64,000 nt of DNA, from NCBI RefSeq assembly GCF_022458985.1, contig NC_061774.1, positions 15,834,197 to 15,898,196 of the forward strand. The letters run 5' to 3'. The translations under genes were made by a program, and so were the position numbers. Positions 14,761 through 42,000 of the stretch are shown one piece after another. Position 1 is the first letter of the stretch, and each line of letters opens with the position of its first letter. The notes beneath the pieces were generated by a model. That model searched no databases. It saw only the letters and a program-made list of their open reading frames with translations, and was not told where the DNA came from. The stretch is from Mugil cephalus. Taxonomy: Eukaryota > Chordata > Actinopteri > Mugiliformes > Mugilidae.

Positions 14761-17205
14761 TTGACCACCCAACTAAAACTTGCTTCCTTGCTAATGCTGC
14801 TTCTCTTAATTTCTATCTTGCTTTATTGCCTATCATAGTTAAATATGGTAGATACGTATTCCAGTTTGCTACTGTTCTATACATTGTAGTTTTCTTGAGT
14901 TCATTAGTTCTTGGTAGAGGCAGAGTAAAGTGAACACCAGAGGCCATATCTGGTGGTATAACCATGTCTAGAGTTGATAAGTTTCAGGCTTTAGAGGTGC
15001 AGTGAGGATATTTCCATCTAAATAGTTCAGTTAACTTCATGCCCTGAACAAAACAATTGACTTTAAACCTAACGTCTGCTTTCATTTGCAGGTAGCTTGT
15101 GTGAAAAGTTACTCTTGGAGAACTTTCTACAGGCAGGTGGATATACGCCGACTTCTCCCCTTCATGTAGACTGACTCAATGAGGTCTTCTTGTTGTTGCA
15201 GACACTTCTTTAAGACTCTGTCTCTGTGTTTGGAGTTGTTGTCTCGTGCTGCAGCAGAGTGAATCTGGGACGTGTCCTGAAGGTGCTGCGTGATGTGTAA
15301 GTGTCGAAGCATCAGAAACGTCACTCGCATGACTGCCACCTCCTTCTGAACAGAGCTCCGACTGTCACAGATAAAACGGATTATTTGATTTACAGGACTC
15401 TTTACAGCAGTTTTCAAAACTGAAACCATTTCTTGTTTAAACCGTAATCGGCTTTTCTAAACTCACAGCCGCGTCCCAATGTTCAGACGCTCAGACTCTT
15501 CAAATGCTTACTTCAAATTCAGACGGCAAACTTCAGAGCTGGGAGTAGACCGGGGAGGAAAGATCGATGGGAGACGGTGGTGAATGTTGAACCACATTTG
15601 TCAAAGTTATATACATTATGTATTTTATAGAGAAGATCTGATTTATTTAGGAGGCGCCAGGGAAGGAGGAGGAAACAAACAGACTCATAAAAAGATTTGG
15701 GATTAAGAACAGAAACTGAGTCATGGAAGAAAGCAGAGCAAACTGATTTCATTTACCAAGTTTGTAGTAGTTTATAGGTGTGCGAGGGCTGTGATTTCAT
15801 TAAAGCATCATGCATTTGCGACTGTTCTGCTCATTATTCATTTGTTCCTTTATCAAATTAAACATCAGCATCTTCCGGGATACGACTCTTCAGCCGCAGC
15901 GCCCCACTGAGAGGTGTTGCAGTCGTGTCTCTTCCGCTTCCATGTCACTGTGAAAGATGCAGCTTGGACATCTCATTCTGAGGGAAATGAGGCGGTGCGG
16001 ACGGGTCCACATGGGCGCCACAAACTCCCGAGGAGACAGATGCAAGAGCCTGTCCAGTTGTGTTCATCGCACATAACATCTCATAAATCACTCAGTGGTG
16101 CCGCCGTCAGCAGAAACCGCTGAGGATGCACGGATCAATACACAGACACATCCATAAAATCCCCTCTAAGTAACTCTTCTATTGTCACTGCATTATCCAG
16201 TGATTCAGAGTGAGTAGTGTGTTTGGTTGTTGTGTGTGTGTTTTTTTTTCTTCCCTCAAGCATTTCAGCTGCAGCAGGAGGAGTAGGTACATTTGTCCCC
16301 CTCTCTGCCAGGGGTTGCCAGCTCCTTCTCTGTCTATTTTGAGTCAGCAGGGGAATCAAACACACGCTGCAACTAACAGCCCCAGAAGGCCATCTCCGTG
16401 ATGAGAATTGACAGACGTACTCGGATAATCCTGAAGGTCAAACTCATTTATTTGATGTAGTCGTTTTTGTCCACGTGTGTGAGAATCATTGAGCTGTGGT
16501 GTGGATGTGATTGGAATGAGGGAGCGGCGGGTAAAAGAAATCCGGGGGCACGTGCCGTTTTGCAGTGATGATCCGTGCACAAATAGAGTCATTTTAGTAA
16601 TCGCTCTCAGTCACCCCCAAGGCCTAATAGTTGACAGTAATTCCAACATATTTACGGATATTTACAGAGTTCCGCATATTGTTTTGGGTATTTTGGTTGG
16701 AACTACTACAGTAATGTGTTAAGTGGCACGTTGCTCCTGCCTATTTCAGTGAAGATGAACAGCAAATGGACTGTGTCAGCGACTCATCTCATTGGCAGAC
16801 AGCGCTGCCATATTACCATATTACTACAGTCGTCCGATGCAGATTGCTGGCGACGGCGAGGCTGCAGCGCTGCAAGCCAGCTGGAGACTCTGAGGACCCT
16901 CGGGGGAAATCAGAGCCAGATTGTTGGGAGACGGGTGAAATGGGTCTGCTGATTGGACGGAGAAAGATGGTGGAGTAGGCAGGGCCGAGTTAGAGCAGAC
17001 GGGGAGAAATACTGTAGGTACAGTCTGTTGACTAGGCAGGCCTCTGACTCATGTTACCTTCAGGTGTGGTTAATCTTCGAAGTGTAATCGAATGTTCCTC
17101 AGTCTGAAAAATTATCTGTAAAGGATAGAAAGAGTTTGAGTGAGTGATGATCGTGGTGACATATAGCTAAATGTTCAATAAACAGACAGAGAGTGGACCT
17201 TTTTA

Positions 17206-17574
17206 CAGGGATCTTCAATGTTTTTCAGGCCAAGGACCTTCAAACTGATGGAGAGATTATTAGAATAAATGTGTTCTATATTAAACTAGTGCTATTTATA
17301 AATATACATTATTATTATCGTGTTGCATTCAATAGTAAGCTATTCGAATAATACACAGGTTCAAATATTATTTTTTTATTTCAATCTAAGCCTCTTGTAC
17401 ACAATAGGCCCCGCCCCCTATTGCTGACTGCGAGGTTCCCTAATGACAACACATTTAGTTAAAACTGTCAATCTGTCAATTATATGTATATAATTGTGTG
17501 TGTATGTATATATGTGTGTATATATATATATACATACACACACGCATATATATATATATATACATACACACACA

Positions 17575-17636
<62 letters not shown>

Positions 17637-17833
17637 TTTCTTGATAGTTTTAACTTTAAACATAGGTAAAAACATGTTTATTTAAAGAAATTTACATTTG
17701 TGGGACAAAATTGTGGGGGGAAATAAAAAAAATATATATATAAAAATGTCTAATCAACCAAAGATTTGGGGACCCCTCTACAGTATAGCTGCGGACCAGC
17801 TAGGGGTCACGGACCCCCTGTTGAAGACCTATG
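17206..17833 (-). mobile_element. hAT-like nonautonomous element, long copy
   Basis: Ends are CAGGGATCTTCAATG on the left and the complement of CATAGGTCTTCAACAGG on the right, inverted with respect to the 3894-4155 copy. The right end matches 54599 onward closely (GACCCCTAG and TTTGGTTGATTAGACATTTTT segments, read on the minus strand). The flanking 8-mers resemble each other only partly, so the duplication has decayed or an end is misplaced. A TA/CA microsatellite has expanded in the middle. Confidence 0.65.
17487..17632. repeat. Compound TA/CA microsatellite
   Basis: Alternating (TA)n and short (CA)n blocks end in an uninterrupted TA run from 17578 to 17632. It lies inside the hAT-like element. 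The frame passing through it (17494-17685) is an artefact of the repeat. Confidence 0.95.
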
Positions 17834-18312
17834 AGTTTTTTCTCAAAAATAATTTAATTAATTTGAATACTCAGTCACTGTCTCTCCACTGCCATAAACC
17901 TCATCCTTGCATGTGTTAGGGGATTAAAAACATCATTGGGATAACAACAGACTTAATGATTTATCTCAGATATCTCTATTACTAAAATAAAACAGCACAT
18001 CTTTCTAAATATGCAAGTTGTTTATAATTATTATTTAGAGGTTTGATTTCCGTTCTCTGTGCTCGTAACCTGAGGATTTCTAGTTCCCTCATCGGAGCTG
18101 TGTAGGCTGTATGCTAGGATCAGATAAACCCAGCTCTCAGGTGAGCCAGACAGAATGTGCAATATTGCAGCCTTGTCAGAGTCTGCTCATAAATCATTCT
18201 GCACAGTGAAGGTCAAATATCCCAGAGAAGTTACAAGAAGCAAAAGCATTTTTTTTTTTTCTTTTGTAGAGAAGAAACTAAAATGCTTTTGATAACTCAA
18301 CCAAACACTTGT

Positions 18313-18600
18313 CGGGGATAACATTATGACCACACCTTATGTTGTGTTGTGCCTCCAAAAAAAAAAAAAAAAAGTAGTGACTCATCAGAGGATGGACATG
18401 GGCTTTCTGAGGGTGTCCTGTGGTGTCTGGCAACGGGATGTTGTTAGTGGGGGTCCTATGGGTTGATAGAAGGGGCCTCTGTGGATCATCTCACAGATAC
18501 TTGACCAGTTTGGGATCTAGTGAATTTGGACATTGTGTTGTCACAAGATGATCATTGTTATTTACTTCTACGGTCAGTGGCTTTAATGTTGTGTCTGATC
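18313..18600 (-). mobile_element. Tc1-type nonautonomous fragment
   Basis: The left end ATAACATTATGACCAC and the right end CAGTGGCTTTAATGTTGTG are inverted, diverged versions of a terminal repeat that is common in fish Tc1-like elements. The interior (GGTGTCCTGTGGTGTCTGGCAACGGGATG region, GGGGCCTCTGTGGATC) matches what I remember of that family on the minus strand. There is no frame of useful length. An A-run of 16 interrupts the copy. Confidence 0.6.
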
Positions 18601-19000
18601 TCCCATGCCCATCTCACATGATAAATCTACAACATTTATCAAAATCTCAAGTTTTAATATATTCAGAGAAATAATTTCCTCCGGGGCTTTCACTAGATGT
18701 CACTGTTGTTACATCCTTCCGGGAGGAAGTCATGGCACCATTTTCCCCCTCACATAAATGCATCAAAATTAAATTCATACCTAATTCTAACAGCCGACGT
18801 GTGTTTTAATGGATTAAATAATCATGCGACAAAATAATGTGAAATAATTCATTTTCAATCGGTGTTTATTTTGTCAGAGATCGCTGAATAAAATGGGCTT
18901 TTGAAAATTTAATAAAACTTTGCGTGAAACTGCCAAATACTATTTCCCTCACGTCACTAGGAAAATAAAGGAAAATATCTTTTACAGTGTTCTTGGAGGA

Positions 19001-32782
<13,782 letters not shown>

Positions 32783-33275
32783 AGAGCTTTGCTGTGGCAG
32801 CACAGTGAGCAGCCAAGGATTTTAAAACAGTGGTGGCAACATGTCGTCAGCATCGGACTCAGGCTTTTTATTCACAGCGCTCTGATTCCGTCCGTGTGAA
32901 GAGTGTCAGAAAGTTTTCTAAAACCTCTTGTATTAGCTTTTGCATGTCGACAGAAGTAAATAGTTTGACAAAGTGTAGTGCTGGAGCTGAGCTAGTCCAG
33001 AGGTAACAAAACACAGTTGTCTTTTCCCACCTAAGAAAGCCACATCCTTCCCTATAGAGATTCCTAGCCCTGCTTCTTTGTTCCACCCGGCTATTCGGGA
33101 ACATTAAAAATATTTTTTTCTCTCCACTCAGTCAGGTGATTAAACAAAAATATGTAATGTCATTATTAGACCTCTCTGTCCGCTGATCAAGCAACTGGAA
33201 AATGTAGGCAAAGTGTGAAATGTTAGGCCTTTGACCTTAATGATGCAAAATAAAAGAAAGGAGTGAAATCTCTGC
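32783..33275 (+). promoter_or_regulatory. kctd long-form 3' UTR with poly(A) signal
   Basis: AATAAA at 33249-33254 lies 467 bases after the stop at 32780-32782. Another AATAAA is near 33759. No coding signal follows the stop. Confidence 0.5.
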
Positions 33276-34105
33276 TGCTAATCACTGAAACTCTCTCACC
33301 TCATCAATATTAACTGTGTGACTTCAAAGTCTTTTTTACCCCTTTGCTGCCTGCGATTCAGAAGCTGCAGTCTGCATCATTACACGATTACATTCTCTTC
33401 ACATTGGCTAGGACTGGGAAGAATTCAGAGAAAGATATGCAGCGTACTAGGAAGAGAAGGGGGTAATTACAGAGACAATAGCGACTACACGAACCAGTGC
33501 ACAGTGACATTTGTTCCCTCTTTCTGCTCTGTGTAAAAATGCTCATCCAGCTTCACTAATTAATCACCAGGTGTGTCCATGCATGTTCATATAGTTTGTT
33601 CCATTTTTCTTATTTGGCACAGAACTAATTGTCAGCATCATCTCATACACATATTTAAAGCAATACGCTCATTTACCTTCATGGTGGCAGGAGTTGAATA
33701 TTCAAATGTCTGCGAACTGTACGGTTAACTTTGCATTGTGTAGTTAGCTTAGCCTAGCAATAAAGAAGAGAGTTGTGACGTGTTTGCTGATGTTTTCAAA
33801 ACTGGTGGAAGCAGTTGGTAAGTCAATATATTTCATTTTGTTATACAGAGTTTTCTGGGAAATCATAATGTGTGGGAAATGTTAACTTTCCCAACTGGTA
33901 GCCCGGTTGTTAGCTAGCTAAACTATTAACTTCAGTGATTTCTAGAGCCAGCAATTGTCGAGCAGTTTTGTTCTCACAACTTACAGCCGATGTTACCACT
34001 CAAACACCAAGAATTTTATGTACAAGACTTCACATGTTGTGACCACTAGCTCACAAGTTGCATTTGAAGGCAGCAATAGCTTGTGAAAGTCCAAAAAGCA
34101 GCCTA

Positions 34106-34767
34106 TAGAGGGTATGCAAGTGACGTCAATGCAAGCGAAGTCTCAGTGGTTACGGCCACTAAGTGACAGTTGACAGTTGAACATGGAAATTACCTGCATT
34201 AGTTTGAACCATAGGCTTTAATAGCGTCTAAATTGTAAAATTATTTTAAAAAAGGCGAAGAGCTGTTGTGCGATGTTGGACATATATTTTTACAGATATC
34301 GCCAACTGACAGAGAAGAGAAGTAAATGGATCGCTGCTTTACTAACTGGAATCCAGGCACCGAAACCTGGGGTTGTGGTTCACATTTAGTGTCAGGTAAG
34401 TGTGTCGATTTTGTTATTTTGGCGTAGTTAGAGCTGATAAATAAACAATAAATAGCAATAAATGGAATATTTGTTATCACTCCTCGTCATCCTTTTAACT
34501 TCCATTCAGAAGTTACTTCTCAGTAAAGCTCTTAGCGTTAGCATCTTTTATTTAGCTACATTTATCATAACTGAAATGACCTAAAACTAACTTAAACTGA
34601 GGCTAATCCACTTTTCCAAATCCATTCTAGTTTCTATGGATCATTGTCTAGTCGAGTTGTCTTTAATTTTATATAATAATCCGCATTTTTCCTGGTCTCG
34701 CTGTATTTACTGATACATTTCAGTGTTATTCTCACTCAAAGGCTGTGACGTCAATGCTTACCCTCTA
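34106..34767 (-). mobile_element. TIR DNA element, 662-bp copy in opposite orientation
   Basis: The copy starts TAGAGGGTATGCA and ends TTACCCTCTA, with TGACGTCA or a one-base variant just inside each end. It is the reverse complement of the 13920-14760 copy across most of its length (for example the segment reading GAGGCTAATCCACTTTTCC here). Internal deletions explain the shorter length. No transposase frame is visible. Confidence 0.7.
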
Positions 34768-37700
34768 CGCTACCTCCGAAATGCTAGTCACACGTTACTT
34801 AACCAGATGCTTTTTGTAATTTTTACATTTGTGTTTGAGTAAAAGTTAGACACTCACTCTGAAGTGAGCTTTAAAGAAGCTATAGGTGTATTATTGAACT
34901 GTGAAGAGAACCAAGCTAGCGGCCTCTCCAGCTTCTACTCCTTATGCTCTATGCTAAGCTAACTCAGCAGCTTCCTGGCTCCTGCTGACCTATGGACACA
35001 ACACTGCGGCCTGTCCTCACATTTATTTAGAGACAAAAGATGCCTCACAAAAGTTAAAATGGCCCAAATAAACAGACGTATTCATCACAAACAACCAGTC
35101 AAATCATCATCATCTTCCACTTTCCACCACTGTGAACTGGGCGCTAGTTCTGAGCTGTCACGAGTTGGTACAACTTCTGAGAACAACAGCAGGACCTCTT
35201 CACAGCATATGTGTCCAGTTTCACACCTTCTGTCCAAATACTAGCTATTTTTTAAATCTTTCTCTAAATTATCTGAACTTGGACTAAGCACCACAGTACA
35301 ATGAGACAATTTGCCTCCTCCATGAACCCCCTGCTGACATTTTTGTTGGTCTTGTTGGTCCTAATAATCCTGCCCCCTGACCTTGACTCATGCATTTTCT
35401 TGGTTCTAGACCAGCTACATCTTGGATCCACTGTCAAAACTGGTTTTCTGGCCGTGAGCCAGCTTTCGATCTATTCCGGGTTGAAAAGCATAGACAGTCA
35501 ATTTGGGGATTTACACGGCCTCCATCCTAAACACAAATTCACCAGTGGGTAACCTTAGCTGTCCAATTAAAAAGAGAGGAGAAGTAAGCTGCTGTGAGTT
35601 CTATTTCTCTTTTTTTTTGGCAAATAAAAAAAGGCTTCCTATGTCCTTGACAAAAGGTAACAAGTTCAGTAGTCGTACGAGTTATGACAAGTTAGCGTTG
35701 GCTAAACTGACCCTCAACATTGTTTAAATAAAAGAGTCTGATAGGGATTCATCATTATTATTAGCGATGTCCTGTCGGTACTGGGGCCTAACAAGGTGTG
35801 GACAGGTAGCAAAGCCTCATCCTTTATAGTATTTTCTAAATGTTAAAGAACATGACTAAACGTAGATGCTGAATGGAAGAACTGAGAAGATAATTGTGTT
35901 TGTTTCCAGTTTGAGCAGATTTCTGATTTAATATTTGTTGTAACAGTGCTAATGTTCAAATTAAGCTAAACACTACAATTTATTAAGTTAGATAAGTTAG
36001 TTTAGACTAAAGAACTAGTCTTTTTTCTATTAAAAGCATCCAGCTTTTTTTGTGGTAAGAGTCGAAATACTTTAATTTCTGTACAGTTATTATTATTATT
36101 GTTGTTATTATTGCAACAACACATACAGGCTTACATTGGATTGATTTAGTAGTCAACTTTTCTTAATACAGTTGTACAGTGCACACATGATCTACAAGAG
36201 TTTTTCATTTTATTTTATGAAACATCCCGTTATTTATTTGTATTTTTTTATTTGGATTGGGACACAATTTAGCCATTATTGTAATAGAATTGCTTTTAAG
36301 AGCTGGTCCTGGCAATAACATGAAATGTTTTACAGCTGTCTTTTTAGGTGTTTGACCTTAAAGCGTTGGGGCTGATAACTTTTCCTCCACATCTCCGCCA
36401 GCATCTTGTTTCCACCAGACATAGTCACTGATGCAAGAGACAATCAGATCGCACCGTAGCGCAGATCCTCAGCTACATTCACAATAGAATCCTGACTTGA
36501 TAAATGCAGCTTTGATGCTTGATGGGTTTTTATTTTTCTGTTTTTGATCTTTTAATCTTCTCTGTCTGCCTCGTTTTCCCTAGGCAGAATTCGAGAGTCC
36601 AACCTGTAGCTTTTTCCATTTGGCCATAATCAGCCTGGTAGCTGTCTGAAACATCTCTGGTTAGAGATCCTAATGATAGCTTTTATCCAGAGTTTCTACC
36701 AGCACCGGCCCTCTAGCCTGATGCAATTCAGCCCAAGTTAATATTGAGGTTAAGGCATTAATCCCCAAGCGCTGGCTGAGCGAGAAGTTAAACATCGTTC
36801 AGCATCTGACAAATGGAGCAGTTTTATCGAGTGCACTGTAACCGTTAAGGAGCAACAGAGATATCCCCTTGCTCCGAGAAGAGGATTAGCAACAGATTAG
36901 TGTTTGTCACAGTCCTAAAGAGTCTCTAAACAGCAGGCTATTCCTCTTACCGGCTGCACGATGATGACAATTTAAGTCATTCTTAGTTAAAACATGTCAC
37001 AGTCCCACCAACACTCAGGCCGTTCTCCAACTGGCTGCATGTTTGGGAGAAACAGACAAGATTTCGCTTAGAAACTCATTAGAGAGTATTGGCTCATCAG
37101 CTCCTTTTCTCGCATTTCTCATGCTTCAGCGTTGGCTCGGGTGGTGACAGCATGCTGGCCAGACTCCCGGCCTCAGACAAGTGTCATCAATTTGAGTCAG
37201 GATGCGTGCGCAGAGGACTGAGTCAACAAGTCGTTGAGATTTTAAATTGCTGTTTATCATTGCCGAAGTGCCACGGCCTGCTGCATTTGAGTCCTGTTAG
37301 ACGAAACACGCGACCAAGACCAAAGTCCTTGATTTGCTTTCGAGACCACAACTCCTCAGTTCTATTCTGACCTTTGTCTTTTTTTTTGGCATAACCCCCT
37401 GAAGCCAGTCTTCTGACTTATTATGGATGCACTATGAAGATTTGATCTCTGAAGCCGATCGGCTCACGCTGAGCCATTCGACAAAGGGAATACTCATCCT
37501 TTGAAATGGAGAGGTAAAGCAGCCTAGTGGGACTAGGACTGACAGAAAAACACTCTTTGACAGAATATTTGAGCGTCCAAGATCAAACCCAGAAATTGTA
37601 GCGAAGCAGTGATTATCACCGGACAGGTGTACCGCAGAGTTCTTCTTTAAAGTCACTTCCTGAAGTTTGCCGTTGGATCGGCACCCCGCGCACAGAGGAT

Positions 37701-38867
37701 GAAAAACAGCGCTGCGTTCAAGGACGAAACTTTGAATAGTGTCCAAAGTGCCTTCACTGGCTGATATGATCAGAATAATATGGAGCGATGCGTCAGGTTT
37801 TCTGAGATAAATTCCACGTTGGATTTCAGGTAGATGCCCTGTTCGCCACGGCAGCCTTGAGCAAGAACACGGTGTCAAAATAAACCTGCTGCAAACATCC
37901 AGAGAATGGTCGAGCATCATCTCTTCCTCGCTGCTCAAATGTATCAGTTGTTGTTTGGGAGGGGGGGGCTTTTTTTTTTTGCCTTTTGGCTGACACACAG
38001 GGCGTATTGCATTTGCATTAAAGAGGACCTTGCAGATTTATTTCAAATGGCCAGCAATACATTAGCATCTCATTTCTTCGGGGCAGGAGTTATCTTCAGT
38101 ACAGTCAGCTCTCCTGACAATTAAAGCGCAGCTGAAAGTGAGCTCTGCAGAATGTGGCGAGGATAGTGGGATATTTTAGTAGTCTGGCAGTCAGGGAGAG
38201 TTTCACACTTCAAGACGAACTTTTTTTGTGAAAGGAGAACACAGAGTACAGAGCTAGTGAAATGTGGCTTAAGGGGAGATGAGAGGAGTGTGTCCTAATT
38301 ATTACGCCCGAAATGGGAGCACAGAGCTGTCTGACACGCATGCAGGTTCACACACGTTTTTGTCATCATCGCTGCCGTGAGGTGGCCCCCTAATCAACTT
38401 GCTTTGTTACAGTTACTAAGAGGCTAACCACCGACGCCAACATGGTGTAAGTACTGATAGATTAAAAATGCATTTAAATACACTAATCATTTCACTAAGC
38501 CTCGGTGCTCCCCTGTCAGCGCGGCCGCAGGCGAAGATTTCATTGGGGTTAAAATCAGAGGAAGAAAAACGAGCCCAGTTCACTTGAGTAACGGAACAGC
38601 CTCTCAGCCCGCCTGTTACACCAGAATGATTTGATTTTTTAAAGGTCACACAGTGATGCATAAGCTTTTTTCTAATAGCATGGCTAGGAGTGGTTTGCAA
38701 ATCGTTTGGCTGATGGCAAAACAACTTCCCGTTCGCACCTAATAAGGTTCAGCATGTTAAGGTGCCGTGTAATGCCAACAAGTTCCTCCATTGTCCGTCT
38801 TTTTTCTCCGGGCATTAATATGATTTTTTCTTGTAAGCCATTTCACATCTTTCCAGACGTTAACCTG

Positions 38868-39030
38868 ATTATGCAAACACATACTCTATGGAGTGTTTTA
38901 ATCAGACTATTACCTTTAATCTTGTTATTTACAGTCTATTTGAGTGCAGCTGTGAATGCGTGGCTCCACATACGAGCGTGTTTGCAAATGCAAATGCATG
39001 GACGGTAACTGAAATCCAGTTTGCATATTG
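38868..39030. promoter_or_regulatory. Cluster of octamer (POU-type) sites
   Basis: An exact ATGCAAAT lies at 38988-38995 inside an overlapping TTTGCAAATGCAAATGCAT run, with one-mismatch octamers at 38871-38878 and 39019-39026. A further exact ATTTGCAT is 970 bp upstream at 38011-38018. Such clusters occur in POU-factor enhancers, but chance is not excluded in AT-rich DNA. Confidence 0.25.
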
Positions 39031-42000
39031 TTTGTTGCCCGGCGCGCGGCTGCGCTCCTCCGGGAGACATGTGCGCGCACATAAACGTTCGTTTAACAAA
39101 TGCACGTTATTTGATGGAGGGCAGAGCTGGCTCTCCCCGGAGGCCGTCCGCGCAATCGGCAGGAGACACGCGCTCTGTGGAGAGGCAGTGAAGAGGAGAC
39201 GAGGGGCAGAGAGAATGTGTCAGACTCTGTTCACAGCTCTGCCATTTCCATCATTAAAACCTGCAGCCTAATCCTGCAGCTACTTTAATCTCTTAATTCT
39301 GTACCATTTTTTTTTCCCCCTCTGCACACACTCCTGCTCTGTTCCCTCTCCCTGTGTCTCTCTCACTGATTTCAAATGATGCATTTCCACAGATTCTGTA
39401 CTGAAGCTTTCACTGCCCCTCCACATACGCACACACATAAACAACTTCAGTCTTTCAGCAGTTTACTTGTTGCTACATTCTTTACATGAAGCTGGAGTAT
39501 ATGTATGGATTATTATTTTTTTTTTATTTCAGCCATCTCTTTTGTCAACCTCTCAACGTGATTAATGGTATAGAAGGGGATATACATCAGCTTCACGATA
39601 CTGATGTGTAATGGCAGGTCATGTGGAGATAAGCAGTGGCACGAAGTAAATGGAAACATTAGATGACTTGATTACTAAGCATCACATAAAAAAAAAAAGA
39701 GAGAATTTGTGAAATGGCGCAGCAGATGGCCTGACAGTCTGATCTGTGAGCCAAGTGCTTGGCCCGCTACTTTTCTCCGTGGAAAATATGACACGGTCTG
39801 TCTGAATGTCAGGCACATTGCCTTGTTGCTGTTTTGCAGAGATTGCCGTGTGATTGGAAATGCCTCCATTGCTCTGCGTGGGAATTACGATTTACCAAAT
39901 ATAGATATTATTTAAATATAAATAATACATATCAAACAGGCCGAGGAGTGTTACATATCTATAATAAAATGTAATAACGGCATAACCCAAAGCGGCGTAG
40001 CACGCTATTTGAACTGATCAAGCATCATTTGTGCAGTCGACCCAAGATGCTCAGCTCCCCATTAATACCCCAAACCGATGCACCGGCCTCTATGTTGTTC
40101 TCTCCCTTTTGCAGACGATTGCCGGTAGTATTTTCTGCATAGCAATGAGAGCCCTGCTGACATGTCACGCTGCAGGCCATCTGCTGTCAACATGGAGAGG
40201 AGTGGGGCAGAGAATGCAGTTTGACGTAAGTTTAATTTGCAGCTGCATTGTGCCGTCTGGTTTATCTTGTCCTCCGACTGGTTTCACTTCTCTGCTCCGT
40301 GAACCGTGGGATGGCAATTCAGTGGAGTTGCAGCGGAAAATATGAACCTTGTACACGTGCAAATGAGGCTAGACATCCTGCTGCTGGAGCTTTATGGTGT
40401 TTTCGAAACATACGCGGCATACGTGATGGCAGGAGACGGAAACGCGCCACGGCAATGCTGAGCACGTCAACAGCGGGAATGATGATAATGGTGATACAAA
40501 AAAGAACTCGTGGATAACAACATTTGTGATAATCCACTATGAGCTGCAGCATATTTTAATGTAAGCCTGCCCATGGGCTGGCTTGCTGAATGTTTAACGC
40601 GGATTATTAGGCGGGCTTTTTTTTTTTATTTACATCCATCAATTGGCTGTTAATCCTATTTGACACGACTTCACCTTTGATGATGTTTGAAAGACCTGTT
40701 AAACCTCACCTTGGAGTTCCTTGTGGGTTACGCCGTCATCACAAAACAATCCCATTTCATAGTAGCATAATGACTAGATTTTCCCTTTACGGAGATTCAC
40801 TTGCTTACAATGTGCTTTTGAAAAAAAAAAAAAAAAAACTCATGCAAAATGCATAACACAGAGCAAAAGACTTTTGAAAGAAGAAATTCTAATGAGTTTG
40901 TCGAAGGCTAAATTCTCATCTGAGGTTTTCATTCGCAGCACGAAGCCAACTTCAGACGTGACAAGTCTTCCCCTCTGATCTTCGCCATCTGGGCCAAACA
41001 TCAAACACTGTGCTATCACCTGTTACATCCCAAACAAATCGATAATCATTCGCTTGTTCGCCGTGCACTCGTGTCCGTGTTTAGTGATGCTGAAGAAAAA
41101 CACAAAGGGGAAACTTAAAATTCAGTTTTAATTGTTAAACAGGCAACGCTAAGTCTAAATGCATACTTAATTTGGCCTTGGACGGTTCGGCCCAAACAGT
41201 TCAGAGAGAAACTAAAGTAAAAGTGAGAGACAGAACATTGCCTGTAGATGCAGTAGTCGCAGCGGAGGCTGAGCTTATTGTCAAAAGAAAATCTCAAGTG
41301 TACACTAACATTATTACGGTTATATGAAAAAAAAAAAAAAAAATCCCATCAAAATGTCACAGACATTCAAGCTCAGCTCCGTGACTTGCTCCAGAGGGAC
41401 TGTTGCTGCTGCCTTCTTTTTCCCCACCCACACCCTGAGGTGATGATTTCAAATGCTGAGTCTCATTTGTTATTACTATTAACTGAGTCATTATTTCACA
41501 GAGAAAAGTCTTTGGAAACCACATGTTCTTGTAAAAAAATTATTAGGCTCCAGGGGTGAAGAGGAAGAGATGAAATAAAAGCAAAGACAAATGTTCAACA
41601 TGCAGCGGCACAAGCCGCAGACAGACCACACTAAACAAAAACACTATAAACAAGAAGTCTTCCTAAACTGGGCTCATGTGAGCTGCAAAAACCGCACTGT
41701 TTCTGGCAGAGGAGGAGTTGCGGCGGTGGTGCACTCAGAACACGTAGCAGTTTCCTTGGCCCTGTACACTCCCGCTGTGTCAGCCGGAGTCACTGCGGTC
41801 TCCTGGCATCTCGTACTGCTGAGGAGGCTCCTCGACACATCGGGGGCTGTGCATCATCATCAGGGTCTGCGCGCTGTGTGTGTTGTCTGCAAGTCTCCCA
41901 TGAGGCCCCCGCGAACTCTTGAGCAGCAAACAAACACTGCGGCAACAACACAGCGAGCTGAAGTTCGCCCCAATGTTCCCAAATAAACCAGGAACATTGC

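Larger units (their letters stand above)
11641..19000. other. Intergenic stretch, transposon-rich, no supported gene
   Basis: Between znf711 and the kctd gene I find no exon with convincing homology. The content I can identify is a SINE-like repeat, an 841-bp TIR element, a hAT-like element with a TA microsatellite, and a Tc1-type MITE (listed separately). A 100-codon minus-strand frame at 15127-15429 is the only frame here that looks at all protein-like; I do not recognise it. Confidence 0.55.

Noticed and set aside
17494..17685. Frame of alternating Ile, Tyr, His and Thr
   Set aside because: Translation of the TA/CA microsatellite.
37432..37998. 188-codon minus-strand frame in the gene-poor region
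   Set aside because: No recognisable motif, uneven composition (homopolymer-coded Lys/Pro start) and no splice or promoter context. Probably chance, though a search would settle it.
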